Below, piece by piece: positions 54,928 through 64,000 of a stretch of DNA of 64,000 nt (positions within the stretch are counted from its first letter, which is position 1; each line of letters starts with the position of its first letter). The stretch is taken from assembly GCF_004804335.1 (NCBI RefSeq), contig NZ_SRXY01000009.1:62001-126000 (forward strand). The letters run 5' to 3'. The notes beneath the pieces are model-generated. The model worked only from the letters and a program-made list of their open reading frames with translations, was not told the origin of the DNA and searched no databases. The position numbers and the translations under genes were made by a program. This stretch comes from Pacificoceanicola onchidii. GTDB lineage: Bacteria; Pseudomonadota; Alphaproteobacteria; Rhodobacterales; Rhodobacteraceae.

Positions 54928-56106
54928 ATGAACGACAAGCGGCGCATATCCATCCTCGGGGCGACGGGCTCGATCGGGCAGAGCACGATTGATCTGATCG
55001 CGCGGGCGCCTGAGAGCTATGACGTTGTGGCGCTGACCGGCGGGCGCAACGTTGCGGCGCTGGCGCGCGATGCGATTGCCTTGAACGCGGATGTGGCCGT
55101 GGTGGCCGAGGACAGCGCCTTGCCTGCGCTGCGCGAGGCGCTTGCAGGCAGCGGCATTGAGGCGGCGGCGGGGCGCGCGGCGCTGATTGAAGCCGCGCAA
55201 AGGCCAGCGGATTGGGTCATGTCGGCGATTGTCGGCGCTGCGGGTCTTGAGCCGGGTTTGCGCGCCTTGCAGGGCGGCGCGGCGCTGGCGCTGGCGAACA
55301 AGGAAAGCATGGTTTGCGCCGGGCCGCTCATGATGCAGACCGCGCGGGACGGGCAGGGCACGCTCTTGCCCGTGGACAGCGAACACTCGGCGGTGTTTCA
55401 GGCGCTGATCGGTGAAGATTTGACGGCGGTGGAACGGATTGTCATCACCGCCTCGGGCGGTGCGTTCCGGGACTGGCCTTTGGAAGACCTGGAGAAGGCG
55501 ACACCTGCGCAGGCCGCGACCCATCCCAATTGGGACATGGGCCAGCGCATCACGATCGACTCGGCGTCGATGTTCAACAAGGCGCTGGAGTTAATCGAAA
55601 CGAAGGAATTCTTTGGCATTGATCCCGGCATGATCGAAACCGTGGTGCACCCGGAATCGATGATCCATGCGCTGGTCGGCTTCAACGATGGCGCGCTCAT
55701 GGCGCATGTGGGGATGCCCGACATGCGGCACGCCATCGGCTTTGCCCTGCATTACCCGGAGCGTCGGGCGCTGCCGGTCGAACGGCTTGATCTGGTCACG
55801 CTCGGGCAGATGACCTTCCGGCCAGCCTGCGAGATGCGCTGGCCTGCACTCCGGCTCGCGCGGGAGGTGATGGAAACCGGCGGGTTGAGCGGGGCGGTGT
55901 TCAATGCGGCGAAGGAAACGGCGCTCGATGGGTTCATCGAAGGGCGCATTTCCTTCCCCCGGATGGCCGGGGTTGTTGAGGAAGCGTTAACCCGCTTTTC
56001 GGCCACTGGTGGCCTTATTGATGCCGAAGTTACTCTTGATAACGTCGCTCACGCGGACCATCTCGCAAGGCAGCATGCCAGCGAGATCATGCGCGACGGA
56101 CCGTAG
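54928..56106 (+). CDS. dxr: 1-deoxy-D-xylulose 5-phosphate reductoisomerase
   Basis: 392-residue second enzyme of the MEP isoprenoid pathway. NADPH-binding ILGATGSIGQSTIDLI, the catalytic loop VDSEHSAVFQ, ITIDSASMFNKALELIE and VHPESMIHALVGF are present. It provides IPP for UppS, encoded two genes earlier. It starts 6 nt after cdsA. Confidence 0.97.
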   Translation: MNDKRRISILGATGSIGQSTIDLIARAPESYDVVALTGGRNVAALARDAIALNADVAVVAEDSALPALREALAGSGIEAAAGRAALIEAAQRPADWVMSAIVGAAGLEPGLRALQGGAALALANKESMVCAGPLMMQTARDGQGTLLPVDSEHSAVFQALIGEDLTAVERIVITASGGAFRDWPLEDLEKATPAQAATHPNWDMGQRITIDSASMFNKALELIETKEFFGIDPGMIETVVHPESMIHALVGFNDGALMAHVGMPDMRHAIGFALHYPERRALPVERLDLVTLGQMTFRPACEMRWPALRLAREVMETGGLSGAVFNAAKETALDGFIEGRISFPRMAGVVEEALTRFSATGGLIDAEVTLDNVAHADHLARQHASEIMRDGP

Positions 56107-56123
56107 GGAAAAGGGGCAAGACC

Positions 56124-57467
56124 TTGGAATTCACCACGCTGGTGCCGATGTTCGGCGGCTCGCTCTGGACAATCGCGTTCTTCATCGTGACCTTGTCCGT
56201 CATCGTCGCCATCCATGAATACGGCCATTACATCGTCGGCAAGAAATCCGGGATCTACCCGGAGGTTTTCTCGCTCGGATTCGGGCCGGTGATCTGGTCA
56301 AAACACGACCGCGACGGCACGAAATGGCAGATCGCGGCCATCCCGTTTGGCGGCTACGTGAAGTTCCGCGGCGATGCGAACCCCTCGGGCGGGCGCGACG
56401 CCGAGGTCTACGACAATATTTCAGAGCACGACCGCCGCACCACTATGGACGGCGCACCGCTTTGGGCGCGCACCGCGACCGTTGCGGCGGGGCCTTTGTT
56501 CAACTTCGTGATGTCGCTGGTGATTTTCGCCGGGATTTTCCTCTATCGCGGCCAGACAGCGGATCCGCTGGTGGTCTCGGAGCTGAAACCCTTGCCCTTT
56601 GTGCAGGAGTTGCAGGAAGGCGATCAGATCCTCGCTATTGCCGGGAAAGCCCTGCCAAGCGCCGATGATCGCACGTCTTATGACGCTTTCATGGCGAACC
56701 TGCCGTTCGAGCCGCAGCTGGACTATCGCGTGCTGCGTGAGGGGCGGGAAATGACCGTGCAGGGGCCGTATTTCCTCGCGCCCATCGTCGGCAGCGTGGC
56801 GCCGCGCTCGGCTTCGATGGATGCGGGGCTGCAGGTGGGTGACGTGATCACCAAGCTGAACGGACAAGACGTCTTCGCCTTCAACCAACTGCCGGAGGTG
56901 ATCGAGAATTCCGGCGGCGCACCGGCGGAGCTGGAAATCTGGCGCAACGGAGAGGTGCTCAACCGCACGTTGATCCCGCGCCGGGTGGACGAGCCTCAGG
57001 ACGAGGGCGGTTTCCGCACCGTTTATCGCATCGGTCTGGGCAACGGCATTCTGTTCGAACCGGCGATGGAATCGATTGGCTTTGGTGAGGCGCTCACAGC
57101 CGGGGCGCGGCAGGTCGGCACCGTCATCCATGGCTCGCTATCGGGCCTGTGGCACATGGCGACGGGCGCGATCAGCAGCTGCAACCTGTCCGGCGCAATC
57201 GGCATTGCGCAGACCGCCGGGGACATGGCGAGCCTTGGCCTTGTCGACTTCATCGGATTTATCGCGGTGCTGTCCACGGCGATTGGCCTGCTCAACCTGT
57301 TCCCGATCCCGGTTCTGGACGGCGGACACCTTGTTTTTTATGCCTACGAGGCAATCTCGGGCCGCAAACCCAGCGATCAGGCGCTGCGCGTTCTGATGTC
57401 GATTGGCCTGACTGTTGTGCTGGCGTTGATGATCTTTGGTCTGAGCAACGATTTGTTCTGCCACTGA
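56124..57467 (+). CDS. rseP: Site-2 protease RseP (zinc metalloprotease)
   Basis: 447-residue intramembrane protease. The HEYGH zinc motif (31-35) lies in the first membrane segment, followed by the PDZ pair (about 120-290, with GLQVGDVITKLNGQDV) and the LDG motif in IPVLDGGHLVFY near the C-terminus. It cuts anti-sigma factors in envelope stress. It starts with TTG at 56124, with GGGG about 8 nt upstream. It lies between dxr and bamA as in many proteobacteria. Confidence 0.95.
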   Translation: MEFTTLVPMFGGSLWTIAFFIVTLSVIVAIHEYGHYIVGKKSGIYPEVFSLGFGPVIWSKHDRDGTKWQIAAIPFGGYVKFRGDANPSGGRDAEVYDNISEHDRRTTMDGAPLWARTATVAAGPLFNFVMSLVIFAGIFLYRGQTADPLVVSELKPLPFVQELQEGDQILAIAGKALPSADDRTSYDAFMANLPFEPQLDYRVLREGREMTVQGPYFLAPIVGSVAPRSASMDAGLQVGDVITKLNGQDVFAFNQLPEVIENSGGAPAELEIWRNGEVLNRTLIPRRVDEPQDEGGFRTVYRIGLGNGILFEPAMESIGFGEALTAGARQVGTVIHGSLSGLWHMATGAISSCNLSGAIGIAQTAGDMASLGLVDFIGFIAVLSTAIGLLNLFPIPVLDGGHLVFYAYEAISGRKPSDQALRVLMSIGLTVVLALMIFGLSNDLFCH

Positions 57468-57546
57468 GGACAATGAACGGGGCAGGGGTCAAAATCCTGC
57501 CCTATTTCTCTGTCAGAACGGTCCTGTAAGCAAAGGGACCGAATCC

Positions 57547-57678
57547 ATGCAAACGATTCACGCCGGATACCGCAGCATGAGCCTGCTCGTCTCGATCAAC
57601 TGGGACACGCTGCTCTATATCGCGACCATCGTCTTTGCCCTGTTCTTCGGGGCCTACCTGGGCGCCTTCCTCGTGTAA
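57547..57678 (+). CDS. Small (43-residue) membrane protein between rseP and bamA
   Basis: A 43-codon gene, ATG at 57547 and TAA at 57676-57678. After a polar start, residues about 20-42 (DTLLYIATIVFALFFGAYL) form one membrane span. AGGGA lies 7 nt before the ATG; an internal ATG at 57577 is also possible. It is placed between two envelope-biogenesis genes. I do not recognise it. Conservation in other genomes is not tested here. Confidence 0.65.
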   Translation: MQTIHAGYRSMSLLVSINWDTLLYIATIVFALFFGAYLGAFLV

Positions 57679-57764
57679 TTCATCGCGAAGCCGGCTGCGC
57701 AGGCCGTTTTGCGCCGATCCGTAAAGATACCGCTACATCTGGTGGCATTACGGGTCTTCGGCTT

Positions 57765-57793
57765 TTGACAACCCCGCCCAATCCCGATACTGA
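57765..57793 (+). promoter_or_regulatory. Possible bamA promoter
   Basis: TTGACA (57765-57770), a 17-bp spacer and TACTGA (57788-57793). The -35 is perfect, the -10 weak. Confidence 0.4.
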
Positions 57794-57826
57794 CTCTGCA
57801 AGACAGGTCGGAGTGGATTGGCTATC

Positions 57827-60235
57827 ATGGCAAAGCGTTTTTCTGCGCGCGCGGCGCACACCCGTATTAAGGCTCATCGTGTTTCCACCGCGTCAAAGGC
57901 GGCTTTGATTGCCGTGGCTTTGGGCGCAGGTGTGAGCGGCACAGTTGTCCCTCAGGTTGCATATGCGCAGACCTTCTCGTTCAGCTCCGTCTCTATCGAG
58001 GGCAACAATCGAATCGAAGGCAGCACCATCCTGTCTTACGCCGGGATTGCGCGCGGGCAGGCGGTCAGCGCCGCCCAGCTCAACGACGCCTATCAGAACA
58101 TTGTCGGCTCCGGTCTTTTTGAATCCGTCGAGCTGATCCCGCAGGGCTCGCGCCTGCTGATCAAGGTGGTTGAATACCCGACGGTCAACCGCATCAACTT
58201 TGAAGGCAACAAGCGGATCAAGGACGAGGACCTGTCGTCCATTGTCCAATCGCAATCGCGCCGCGTGTTCAGCCCGCGTCAGGCCGAGGCCGACGCGCAG
58301 GCCATTTCGGAAGCCTATTCTCAGCAGGGCCGCATCGCCGCACGGGTTTCGCCCAAGGTGATCCGCCGGTCCAACAACCGCGTTGACCTTGTGTTCGAGG
58401 TTTTTGAAGGCGGTGTCTCCGAGATCGAGCGCATCGGCTTTGCCGGCAACGGCACCTATTCGGACCGCCGTCTGCGCCGGGTTCTGGACACCAAGCAGGC
58501 CGGCCTGCTGCGCGCGGTGATCAAGAAAGACACCTTCATCGAAGACCGGATCGAGTTCGACAAGCAATTGTTGAACGATTTCTATTCTTCGCGCGGTTAT
58601 GTGGATTTCCGCGTGACCGGGGTGAATGCGGAACTGTCCGAAGAGCGCGACGGCTATTTCGTGACGTTCAATGTCGAGGAAGGTCAGCAGTTCAACGTGG
58701 GCGAAGTTCTGGTGAACTCCGATCTGCCGGACGTGGACGTGGAGCTTTTCGAAAAGGCGGTCAAGCTGCGCAGCGGCGTGACCTACTCGCCCAGCAAGGT
58801 CGAGAACGAGATCGCCCGGCTTGAGCGGCTGGCGATCCAGGAAGGGCTGAACTTCGTGCGGGTTGTGCCGCGCATCACCCGCAATGACCGCGATCTGACG
58901 CTGGATGTCGAGCTCATGCTGACGCGCGGCGAGCGCATCTTTGTCGAGCGCATCGACATCGAAGGCAACACCACCACGCTGGACCGCGTGGTGCGCGAAC
59001 AGTTTACCGTGGCCGAAGGGGATCCGTTCAACCCGCGCGCCATTCGCGAAAGCGCCGAGCGCATCCGCGCGCTTGGCTTCTTTGGCGAGGCAGACGTGCA
59101 GGCCCGTGAAGGCTCCACCCCGAACCAGGTGATCGTGGACGTGGATGTCGAAGAAAAACCGACCGGCTCGCTGAGCTTTGGCGGATCCTACTCCACGACA
59201 GGCGGTTTCGGCGCGTCGATCAGCTTCTCGGAGCGCAACTTCCTTGGCCGGGGTCAGGCGTTCAGCTTTGGCATCCAGACCGGGGAAAACGCGAACCGGT
59301 ACTCGATGAACTTTGTGGAGCCTCGTTTCCTTGGGCGCGATCTGGCGTTTGGTCTTTCGCTGAACTACGCAGAAACCAATCTGACCTCGACGGCCTACAA
59401 CACGGCCGAAGGGGTGTTCCAGCCGTCGATCGCTTTCCCGGTGTCGGACAATGGCCGCCTGCAGCTGCGCTATACGCTGCGCTACTCGAATTTGACCAAC
59501 AACGACAACTCTGTGGTCTACAATTACGCACCGATGGCCGACAACACCGACGCTTTGATTGGCGCTGAAATCGGTGCTGAACTGGCGCAGGGCGAGCGGT
59601 TCGACAGCTCGGTTGGCTATACCTACAGCTACGATACCCGCCGCACCGGTCTTAACCCGAACGCCGGTGTTCTGCTTGAGTTTGGCCAAGACTTCGGCGG
59701 TGTCGGAGGGGACAGCAACTTTATTCGCACCAAGGTCAAAGCGATTGCTCAGACGAAGATTTTCAATGAGGAAGTCACGCTGCGCGCCCGGTTCGAAGGC
59801 GGCGCCCTAAGCTATTCCAAAGGACAAGGCCGTGTCTCCGACCGTTTCCAGGTTGGCCCGAACATCATGCGAGGCTTTGAATACGGCGGCATTGGTCCGC
59901 GTGAGTTCGTTCCTGGCACGGATATCAACGACTCGCTTGGCGGGAACTACTACGCAGTCCTTAGCCTTGAGGCGGAGTTCCCGCTGGGCCTGCCGGAAGA
60001 ATACGGCATCACGGGCGGCGTGTTCTATGACATCGGCTCTGTCTGGGGTTACGATAGCCGTGTTGCCGGCTCGAATGTGCTTTATGATGACTTCAGCGAC
60101 CGCCACGTGGTGGGGGTCTCGATCTTCTGGGACAGCTTTGTCGGCCCTCTGCGGTTGAACTTCTCTGAGGCGATCAAGAAGGAAAAGCGCGACCAGCCGC
60201 TGAACTTCAACTTGTCCGTATCCACCGAGTTCTGA
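57827..60235 (+). CDS. bamA: Outer membrane protein assembly factor BamA
   Basis: About 802 residues. The core of the BAM machine that inserts beta-barrel proteins. The signal peptide (about 1-49) ends near AYAQ; five POTRA domains follow (about 50-430), then the Omp85 barrel with the lid motif region VGPNIMRGF and a terminal Phe in STEF. A TTG at 57818 could add three residues; ATG 57827 is chosen. ompH follows 1 nt after the stop. Confidence 0.96.
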   Translation: MAKRFSARAAHTRIKAHRVSTASKAALIAVALGAGVSGTVVPQVAYAQTFSFSSVSIEGNNRIEGSTILSYAGIARGQAVSAAQLNDAYQNIVGSGLFESVELIPQGSRLLIKVVEYPTVNRINFEGNKRIKDEDLSSIVQSQSRRVFSPRQAEADAQAISEAYSQQGRIAARVSPKVIRRSNNRVDLVFEVFEGGVSEIERIGFAGNGTYSDRRLRRVLDTKQAGLLRAVIKKDTFIEDRIEFDKQLLNDFYSSRGYVDFRVTGVNAELSEERDGYFVTFNVEEGQQFNVGEVLVNSDLPDVDVELFEKAVKLRSGVTYSPSKVENEIARLERLAIQEGLNFVRVVPRITRNDRDLTLDVELMLTRGERIFVERIDIEGNTTTLDRVVREQFTVAEGDPFNPRAIRESAERIRALGFFGEADVQAREGSTPNQVIVDVDVEEKPTGSLSFGGSYSTTGGFGASISFSERNFLGRGQAFSFGIQTGENANRYSMNFVEPRFLGRDLAFGLSLNYAETNLTSTAYNTAEGVFQPSIAFPVSDNGRLQLRYTLRYSNLTNNDNSVVYNYAPMADNTDALIGAEIGAELAQGERFDSSVGYTYSYDTRRTGLNPNAGVLLEFGQDFGGVGGDSNFIRTKVKAIAQTKIFNEEVTLRARFEGGALSYSKGQGRVSDRFQVGPNIMRGFEYGGIGPREFVPGTDINDSLGGNYYAVLSLEAEFPLGLPEEYGITGGVFYDIGSVWGYDSRVAGSNVLYDDFSDRHVVGVSIFWDSFVGPLRLNFSEAIKKEKRDQPLNFNLSVSTEF

Positions 60236-60236
60236 C

Positions 60237-60812
60237 ATGATCCGGCTTTTGGCCTGCCTTGTGCTGGGGATCTGGCCTCTGGCCGGAAGCGCGCAGCAAT
60301 TGGGCGGGCCGCTGAGCACCGGTGTGGTTGAGAGCACGGTGCTTGTGGTGTCGCTGGACCGGGTGTTCACCGAAAGCGCCTTTGGCCGCCGGACCATCGT
60401 GGAAATCGAAAGCGCGACGGCGGAACTGGCTGCGGAAAACCGCCGGATCGAAGCCGAACTGGCTGAAGAAGAACGCCTGCTGACCGAACAGCGCCCGAGC
60501 CTTGCCGTGGAGGATTTCCGGACCCTGGCGAATGCGTTTGATACCAAGGTGCAGCGAATGCGCGATGAGCAGGATGCCAAGGCCCGCGCCGTCAGCGCGC
60601 GCCCCGAAGAGGCGCGGCGCCGGATGATCCAGGTGGTGCAGCCGATCCTGCGCGAAATCCTGCTCGACAGCGGCGCGGCGGTCATTCTCGAACGCCGGGC
60701 GGTGATTGATGCGCTGCCGGACGTGGACGTCACGGCGCTGGTGATCGAACGGATGAACGACCGGATCGGGGACGGATCGGCGCTGGAAACCGCGCCCGAA
60801 GACGATCAGTAA
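60237..60812 (+). CDS. OmpH/Skp-family periplasmic chaperone
   Basis: 191-residue protein with signal peptide (1-19, ending near GSAQ), then VLVVSLDRVFTESAFG and a long charged coiled coil (about 55-130) with many Glu and Arg, typical of Skp tentacles. It holds unfolded outer membrane proteins for BamA. It starts 1 nt past the bamA stop. In most relatives lpxD comes next; here fabZ follows after 72 nt. Confidence 0.85.
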   Translation: MIRLLACLVLGIWPLAGSAQQLGGPLSTGVVESTVLVVSLDRVFTESAFGRRTIVEIESATAELAAENRRIEAELAEEERLLTEQRPSLAVEDFRTLANAFDTKVQRMRDEQDAKARAVSARPEEARRRMIQVVQPILREILLDSGAAVILERRAVIDALPDVDVTALVIERMNDRIGDGSALETAPEDDQ

Positions 60813-60884
60813 CAGGCCGGGTGCTTGCCCCGCGCCGCCCCTGTTGCTAGTCACGGGGCAAGACAAAGAACAAGGACACGGGCC

Positions 60885-61346
60885 ATGACCGACACGCTGC
60901 TCAGCGCTGACATCCAGTTGATCCAACGGATTATTCCGCACCGCTACCCATTCCTTCTGGTGGACCGGGTGGTGGACATCGACGGCACGCAGTCGGCCAC
61001 GGGGATCAAGAACGTGACCATGAACGAGCCGCATTTCCAGGGCCATTTCCCGGGCATGCCGATCATGCCGGGTGTGACCATTGTCGAGGCCATGGCACAG
61101 ACCGCCGCCGTGATGGTCGGCACCGCGCTGGATATGGCGGACAAGGAACTGAAGGTCTATTTCATGGCCATCGACAAGTGCAAGTTCCGCCGCAAGGTGG
61201 TGCCCGGCGATCAGCTTTTGATGAAGCTGACCACGCTGCGCGGCAAGCCCGGCGGCAAGGTCTGGAAATTCGGCGGCGTGGCCGAGGTTGAAGGCGAGAT
61301 GGCCGCAGAGGTCGAGTTCACCGCCATGATGGACATCCCCGCGTGA
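60885..61346 (+). CDS. fabZ: 3-hydroxyacyl-ACP dehydratase FabZ
   Basis: 153-residue hotdog dehydratase of fatty acid synthesis. The catalytic residues are His54 in [10 protein letters not shown] and Glu68 in [13 protein letters not shown] lies 8 nt before the ATG at 60885. Its stop overlaps the GTG start of lpxA. It competes with LpxA for 3-hydroxyacyl-ACP. Confidence 0.97.
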   Translation: MTDTLLSADIQLIQRIIPHRYPFLLVDRVVDIDGTQSATGIKNVTMNEPHFQGHFPGMPIMPGVTIVEAMAQTAAVMVGTALDMADKELKVYFMAIDKCKFRRKVVPGDQLLMKLTTLRGKPGGKVWKFGGVAEVEGEMAAEVEFTAMMDIPA

Positions 61347-62131
61347 CCCCGGCCACGATCCATCCGGGCGCCATTGTCGAAGAGGGCGCGGTGCTGGGAG
61401 ACGGCTGTTATATCGGCCCGTTCTGCCACGTCGGCCCGGAGGTTGTTTTGGGCCAGAACGTGGTGCTCAAGAGCCATGTGGTGGTCACCGGGCAGACGGA
61501 GATTGGCGATGATACGGTGGTCTTCCCGTTCACCGTTCTGGGCGAGATTCCGCAGGATCTGAAGTTCAAGGGCGAAGCTTCGAAGCTGATCATCGGCAAG
61601 CGCAACCGCATCCGCGAGCATGTGACCATGAACACCGGCACCGAAGGCGGCGGCGGCGTGACCCGCGTCGGCGACGATGGTTTGTTTATGGCCGGTTGCC
61701 ACGTGGCGCATGATGCGCAGGTGGGCGATCGGGTGATCGTGGTGAACTCTGCCGCGCTGGCCGGGCATTGCGTGCTCGAAGACGACGTGATCATCGGCGG
61801 GCTCTCGGGGGTGCACCAATGGGTGCGCATCGGCAAAGGCGCGATCATTGGCGCGGTCACCATGGTGACGAATGACGTCATTCCCTATGGTCTCGTGCAG
61901 GCCCCGCGCGGCAAACTCGACGGGCTGAACCTTGTCGGTCTCAAACGCAAGGGCGTGGCCCGCTCGGACATCACCGCGCTGCGCGCCGCCTTCCAGATGC
62001 TGGCGCAGGGCGAGGGGGCGTTTCAGGATCGGGCGCGGCGTTTGGGCGATGAAACCCAGAGCGATTACGTGCGCGAGATCGTCGACTTCGTGCTCGGCGA
62101 GACTGACCGTTCTTTCCTGACGCCGGGCTGA
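61343..62131 (+). CDS. lpxA: UDP-N-acetylglucosamine O-acyltransferase LpxA
   Basis: 262-residue first enzyme of lipid A synthesis. The left-handed beta-helix has [20 protein letters not shown] at its start, [10 protein letters not shown], and [12 protein letters not shown] with the catalytic His. The C-terminal helical part ends after about residue 190. It starts with GTG overlapping the fabZ TGA. Confidence 0.96.
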   Translation: MTPATIHPGAIVEEGAVLGDGCYIGPFCHVGPEVVLGQNVVLKSHVVVTGQTEIGDDTVVFPFTVLGEIPQDLKFKGEASKLIIGKRNRIREHVTMNTGTEGGGGVTRVGDDGLFMAGCHVAHDAQVGDRVIVVNSAALAGHCVLEDDVIIGGLSGVHQWVRIGKGAIIGAVTMVTNDVIPYGLVQAPRGKLDGLNLVGLKRKGVARSDITALRAAFQMLAQGEGAFQDRARRLGDETQSDYVREIVDFVLGETDRSFLTPG

Positions 62132-62136
62132 TCGTT

Positions 62137-62934
62137 TTGACGGAGGGCAAGCTGGCGCTGATTGCGGGCCGGGGCGCGTTGCCTGCGGCCGTGGTCTCGG
62201 CCTTGCCCGAAACACCGGTGATCTGCGCGTTGCGCGGGTCGGAGCCGGACGGGGTAATCCCGGCACATGTGTTTTCGCTCGAACGGCTTGGCGGCTTTCT
62301 GAACAGGCTGCGAAAAGCCGGTGTGACACGGCTGTGCCTGTGTGGCGCGGTGGACCGGCCCGGGCTCTCGCTGATGAAACTCGATCTTGCCACGATGCGG
62401 ATGCTGCCGCGAATCCGGCGCGCGCTTCGGCAGGGCGACGATGGTGCGCTGCGCATCGCCATGGGGTTGATCGAGGACGCCGGGTTCGAGGTGGTCGCGG
62501 CACATGAGGTGGCCCCGTCGCTGCTCCCGGAGGCTGGCGTTCTGACCCGGGCAGAGCCGCAGGACGCGGTCTTCCGCGCCGCCGAACAAGGTGATGCGGT
62601 GAGCCATGCGCAAGCAACAGATGATCTCGGGCAGGCCTGCGTTGTGACCGGCGGCGCGGTGATCGCCCGCGAAGGTCAGGATGGTACGGACGCCATGCTG
62701 GCGCGGCTCAGCCCCGCACCGGGGGCGGTGTTCTACAAAGCGCCCAAACCGGGGCAGGACCGGCGCGCGGACCTGCCGGTGATCGGCGCAGAAACGGCGC
62801 GGCGCGCGGTGGAACTGGGCCTGTCGGGGCTGGTGATCGAAGCGGGCGGCGTGATGGTTCTGGACCGGGCCGAGGTGCTGCGGATTTTGGACGAGGCGGG
62901 CCTGTTTCTCTGGGTTCGGGAAAGGCCTGAGTGA
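62137..62934 (+). CDS. lpxI: UDP-2,3-diacylglucosamine hydrolase LpxI
   Basis: 265-residue DUF1009-type enzyme that makes lipid X in alphaproteobacteria in place of LpxH. The motifs are LALIAGRGALPAAVV, LCLCGAVDRPGL, and a C-terminal PVIGAETARRAVELGLSGLV with GGVMVLDR. It starts with TTG 5 nt past lpxA; no ATG fits. Its TGA overlaps the lpxB ATG. Confidence 0.92.
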   Translation: MTEGKLALIAGRGALPAAVVSALPETPVICALRGSEPDGVIPAHVFSLERLGGFLNRLRKAGVTRLCLCGAVDRPGLSLMKLDLATMRMLPRIRRALRQGDDGALRIAMGLIEDAGFEVVAAHEVAPSLLPEAGVLTRAEPQDAVFRAAEQGDAVSHAQATDDLGQACVVTGGAVIAREGQDGTDAMLARLSPAPGAVFYKAPKPGQDRRADLPVIGAETARRAVELGLSGLVIEAGGVMVLDRAEVLRILDEAGLFLWVRERPE

Positions 62935-64000
62935 TGCGTGTCTTTATCACAGCCGGGGAAGCCTCGGGCGACAAGCTGGGCGCGGCCCTGATGCAGGGGT
63001 TAAAAGAGCTGATGCCGGAGGTGACCTTCCGGGGCATTGGCGGGCCAAGGATGGAGGCCGAGGGGCTTGATAGCCTGTTTCCCATGGATGAGATTTCGAT
63101 CATGGGGATCGGCGAAATCCTGAAGGAATACCGCCAGCTAAAAGCGCGCATTCGCCAAACGGCGGATGCGGTGATCGCAGAGAAGCCGGACGTGCTGATC
63201 ACCATCGACCTGCCGGAATTTTCGTTACGGGTGAACCGCTTGGTCAAGGCGGTGAGCGATGTGCGTGTGGTGCATTACGTGGCGCCGACGGTCTGGGCAT
63301 GGCGTCCGGGGCGGGCGAAGAAGATGGCGAGCCATGTGGATCAGGTGCTCGCGCTGTTGCCGTTTGAGCCGCCCTATATGGAAGCGGCGGGGATTGATTG
63401 CGATTTTGTCGGCCATCCGGTGGTGATGGACCCGCAGGCGAGCGAGACAGAGGCTGAGGCGTTCCGGGCGCGGCACGGGATAGATGGGCCGATGGCGCTG
63501 ATGCTGCCCGGTTCGCGCCGGTCCGAAATTGCCCGGCTCATGCCGATTTTCACGGACGTCGCGGCGCGTTTGCATGACGCGCGGCCGGATTTGCGGTTGG
63601 TGCTTCCTGCCGCGCCGAATGTGGCGAAGACGGTGCAGGAGGCGGTGGCGGGTTGGCCCGGCGCGCCGCTGATCATCACGCCTGATCAGGACGCCGATGG
63701 CGCAGAGAAGCGCGCGGCGTTTCGGGCGGCGGATGTGGCCTTGGCGGCGTCCGGCACGGTGTCGCTGGAGCTTGCGGCGGCGGGTACGCCGATGGTGATC
63801 GCCTATGACATGAGCTGGCTGTCGCGCCAGATTATCGGGCGGATGCTGCTCGTGGATACGGTGACTTTGGTTAACCTGGTGTCCGAGACCCGCGCGGTGC
63901 CGGAGTTCATCGGGCAGAAATGCCTGCCGGAGCCGATTGCCGACGGTGTGCTATCGGTGCTGGCCGATCCCGGAGATCAGAAAGCGGCCATGGCGCTGAC
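62934..64000 (+). CDS. lpxB: Lipid-A-disaccharide synthase LpxB (partial, 3' end outside)
   Basis: The first 355 codons of the glycosyltransferase that joins lipid X and UDP-diacylglucosamine. It has ITAGEASGDKLGAALM (6-21), GIGGPRMEAEGL, YVAPTVWAWRPGRAKKM, LLPGSRRSEIARLMP-like LMLPGSRRSEIARLMP and AASGTVSLELAAAGTPMVIAY. The reading frame is open to the last base. It overlaps lpxI by one base in TGATG. Confidence 0.96.
   Translation, partial: MRVFITAGEASGDKLGAALMQGLKELMPEVTFRGIGGPRMEAEGLDSLFPMDEISIMGIGEILKEYRQLKARIRQTADAVIAEKPDVLITIDLPEFSLRVNRLVKAVSDVRVVHYVAPTVWAWRPGRAKKMASHVDQVLALLPFEPPYMEAAGIDCDFVGHPVVMDPQASETEAEAFRARHGIDGPMALMLPGSRRSEIARLMPIFTDVAARLHDARPDLRLVLPAAPNVAKTVQEAVAGWPGAPLIITPDQDADGAEKRAAFRAADVALAASGTVSLELAAAGTPMVIAYDMSWLSRQIIGRMLLVDTVTLVNLVSETRAVPEFIGQKCLPEPIADGVLSVLADPGDQKAAMAL

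Overview
This window is GC-rich core chromosome of an alphaproteobacterium, almost certainly a member of the Rhodobacterales (Roseobacter or Rhodobacter group). The evidence is the adjacent pair of a SciP-type DUF1153 protein and CtrA (phospho-acceptor Asp51), two proteins with VPLPA-CTERM tails, an alphaproteobacterial GTTC-N7-GTTC SOS box, a TrmFO-type tRNA methyltransferase, DUF1127, DUF882 and Lin0512 proteins, and the rseP-bamA-ompH-fabZ-lpxA-lpxI-lpxB order. I see no prophage, insertion sequence, CRISPR array or rRNA operon. The only RNA genes I can support are two identical tRNA-Asp genes.

Layout. 0.1-9.3 kb: polysaccharide deacetylase, tandem tRNA-Asp, a divergent pair of murein genes (DUF882 and a YcbB-type L,D-transpeptidase), an lpxD-ACP-ketoacyl synthase operon, mnmA, then sciP and ctrA. 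9.3-13.9 kb: ligA-recG, followed by a 40-codon membrane protein gene under a perfect SOS box. 14-20.5 kb: soluble chemoreceptor, Fe-S scaffold-like protein, hisI, gluQ, methyltransferase, trmFO, enoyl-CoA hydratase, thioesterase. 20.5-23.3 kb: speD, DUF1127, a MocR-type regulator with a clear palindromic operator, and a GNAT. 23.4-24.5 kb: rplM-rpsI. 24.5-31.5 kb: sulfotransferase, PPK2-TetR pair, a small membrane gene-hypothetical-xerD operon, and aroKB divergent to it.

31.6-37.7 kb: SPOR protein, then the tightly coupled nucleoside salvage operon cdd-deoA-deoB-add-upp. 37.7-44.3 kb: a palindromic repeat cluster, a HAD/Lin0512 operon, two VPLPA-CTERM proteins, ssb, lytic transglycosylase, a thioredoxin-like protein and an endonuclease/exonuclease/phosphatase protein. 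44.3-50.7 kb: a peptide-type ABC importer (binding protein and two oversized permeases, no ATPase), an AraC regulator and miaA. 50.8-64 kb: the envelope biogenesis superoperon pyrH, frr, uppS, cdsA, dxr, rseP, a 43-codon membrane protein, bamA, ompH, fabZ, lpxA, lpxI, lpxB (lpxB runs off the end).

Most interesting points: (1) a predicted LexA-controlled 40-residue membrane protein after recG, of the kind that could act as an SOS division inhibitor; (2) lpxD is absent from the bamA-lpxB cluster and lies about 53 kb away (lpxD end to bamA start) in a coupled operon with its own acyl carrier protein and ketoacyl synthase; (3) CtrA-like sites upstream of ctrA and of a VPLPA-CTERM gene; (4) a peptide importer without ATPases and with an internal terminator; (5) several short membrane-protein genes in conserved operons. 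Functions are family-level assignments read from sequence; no database search was run.
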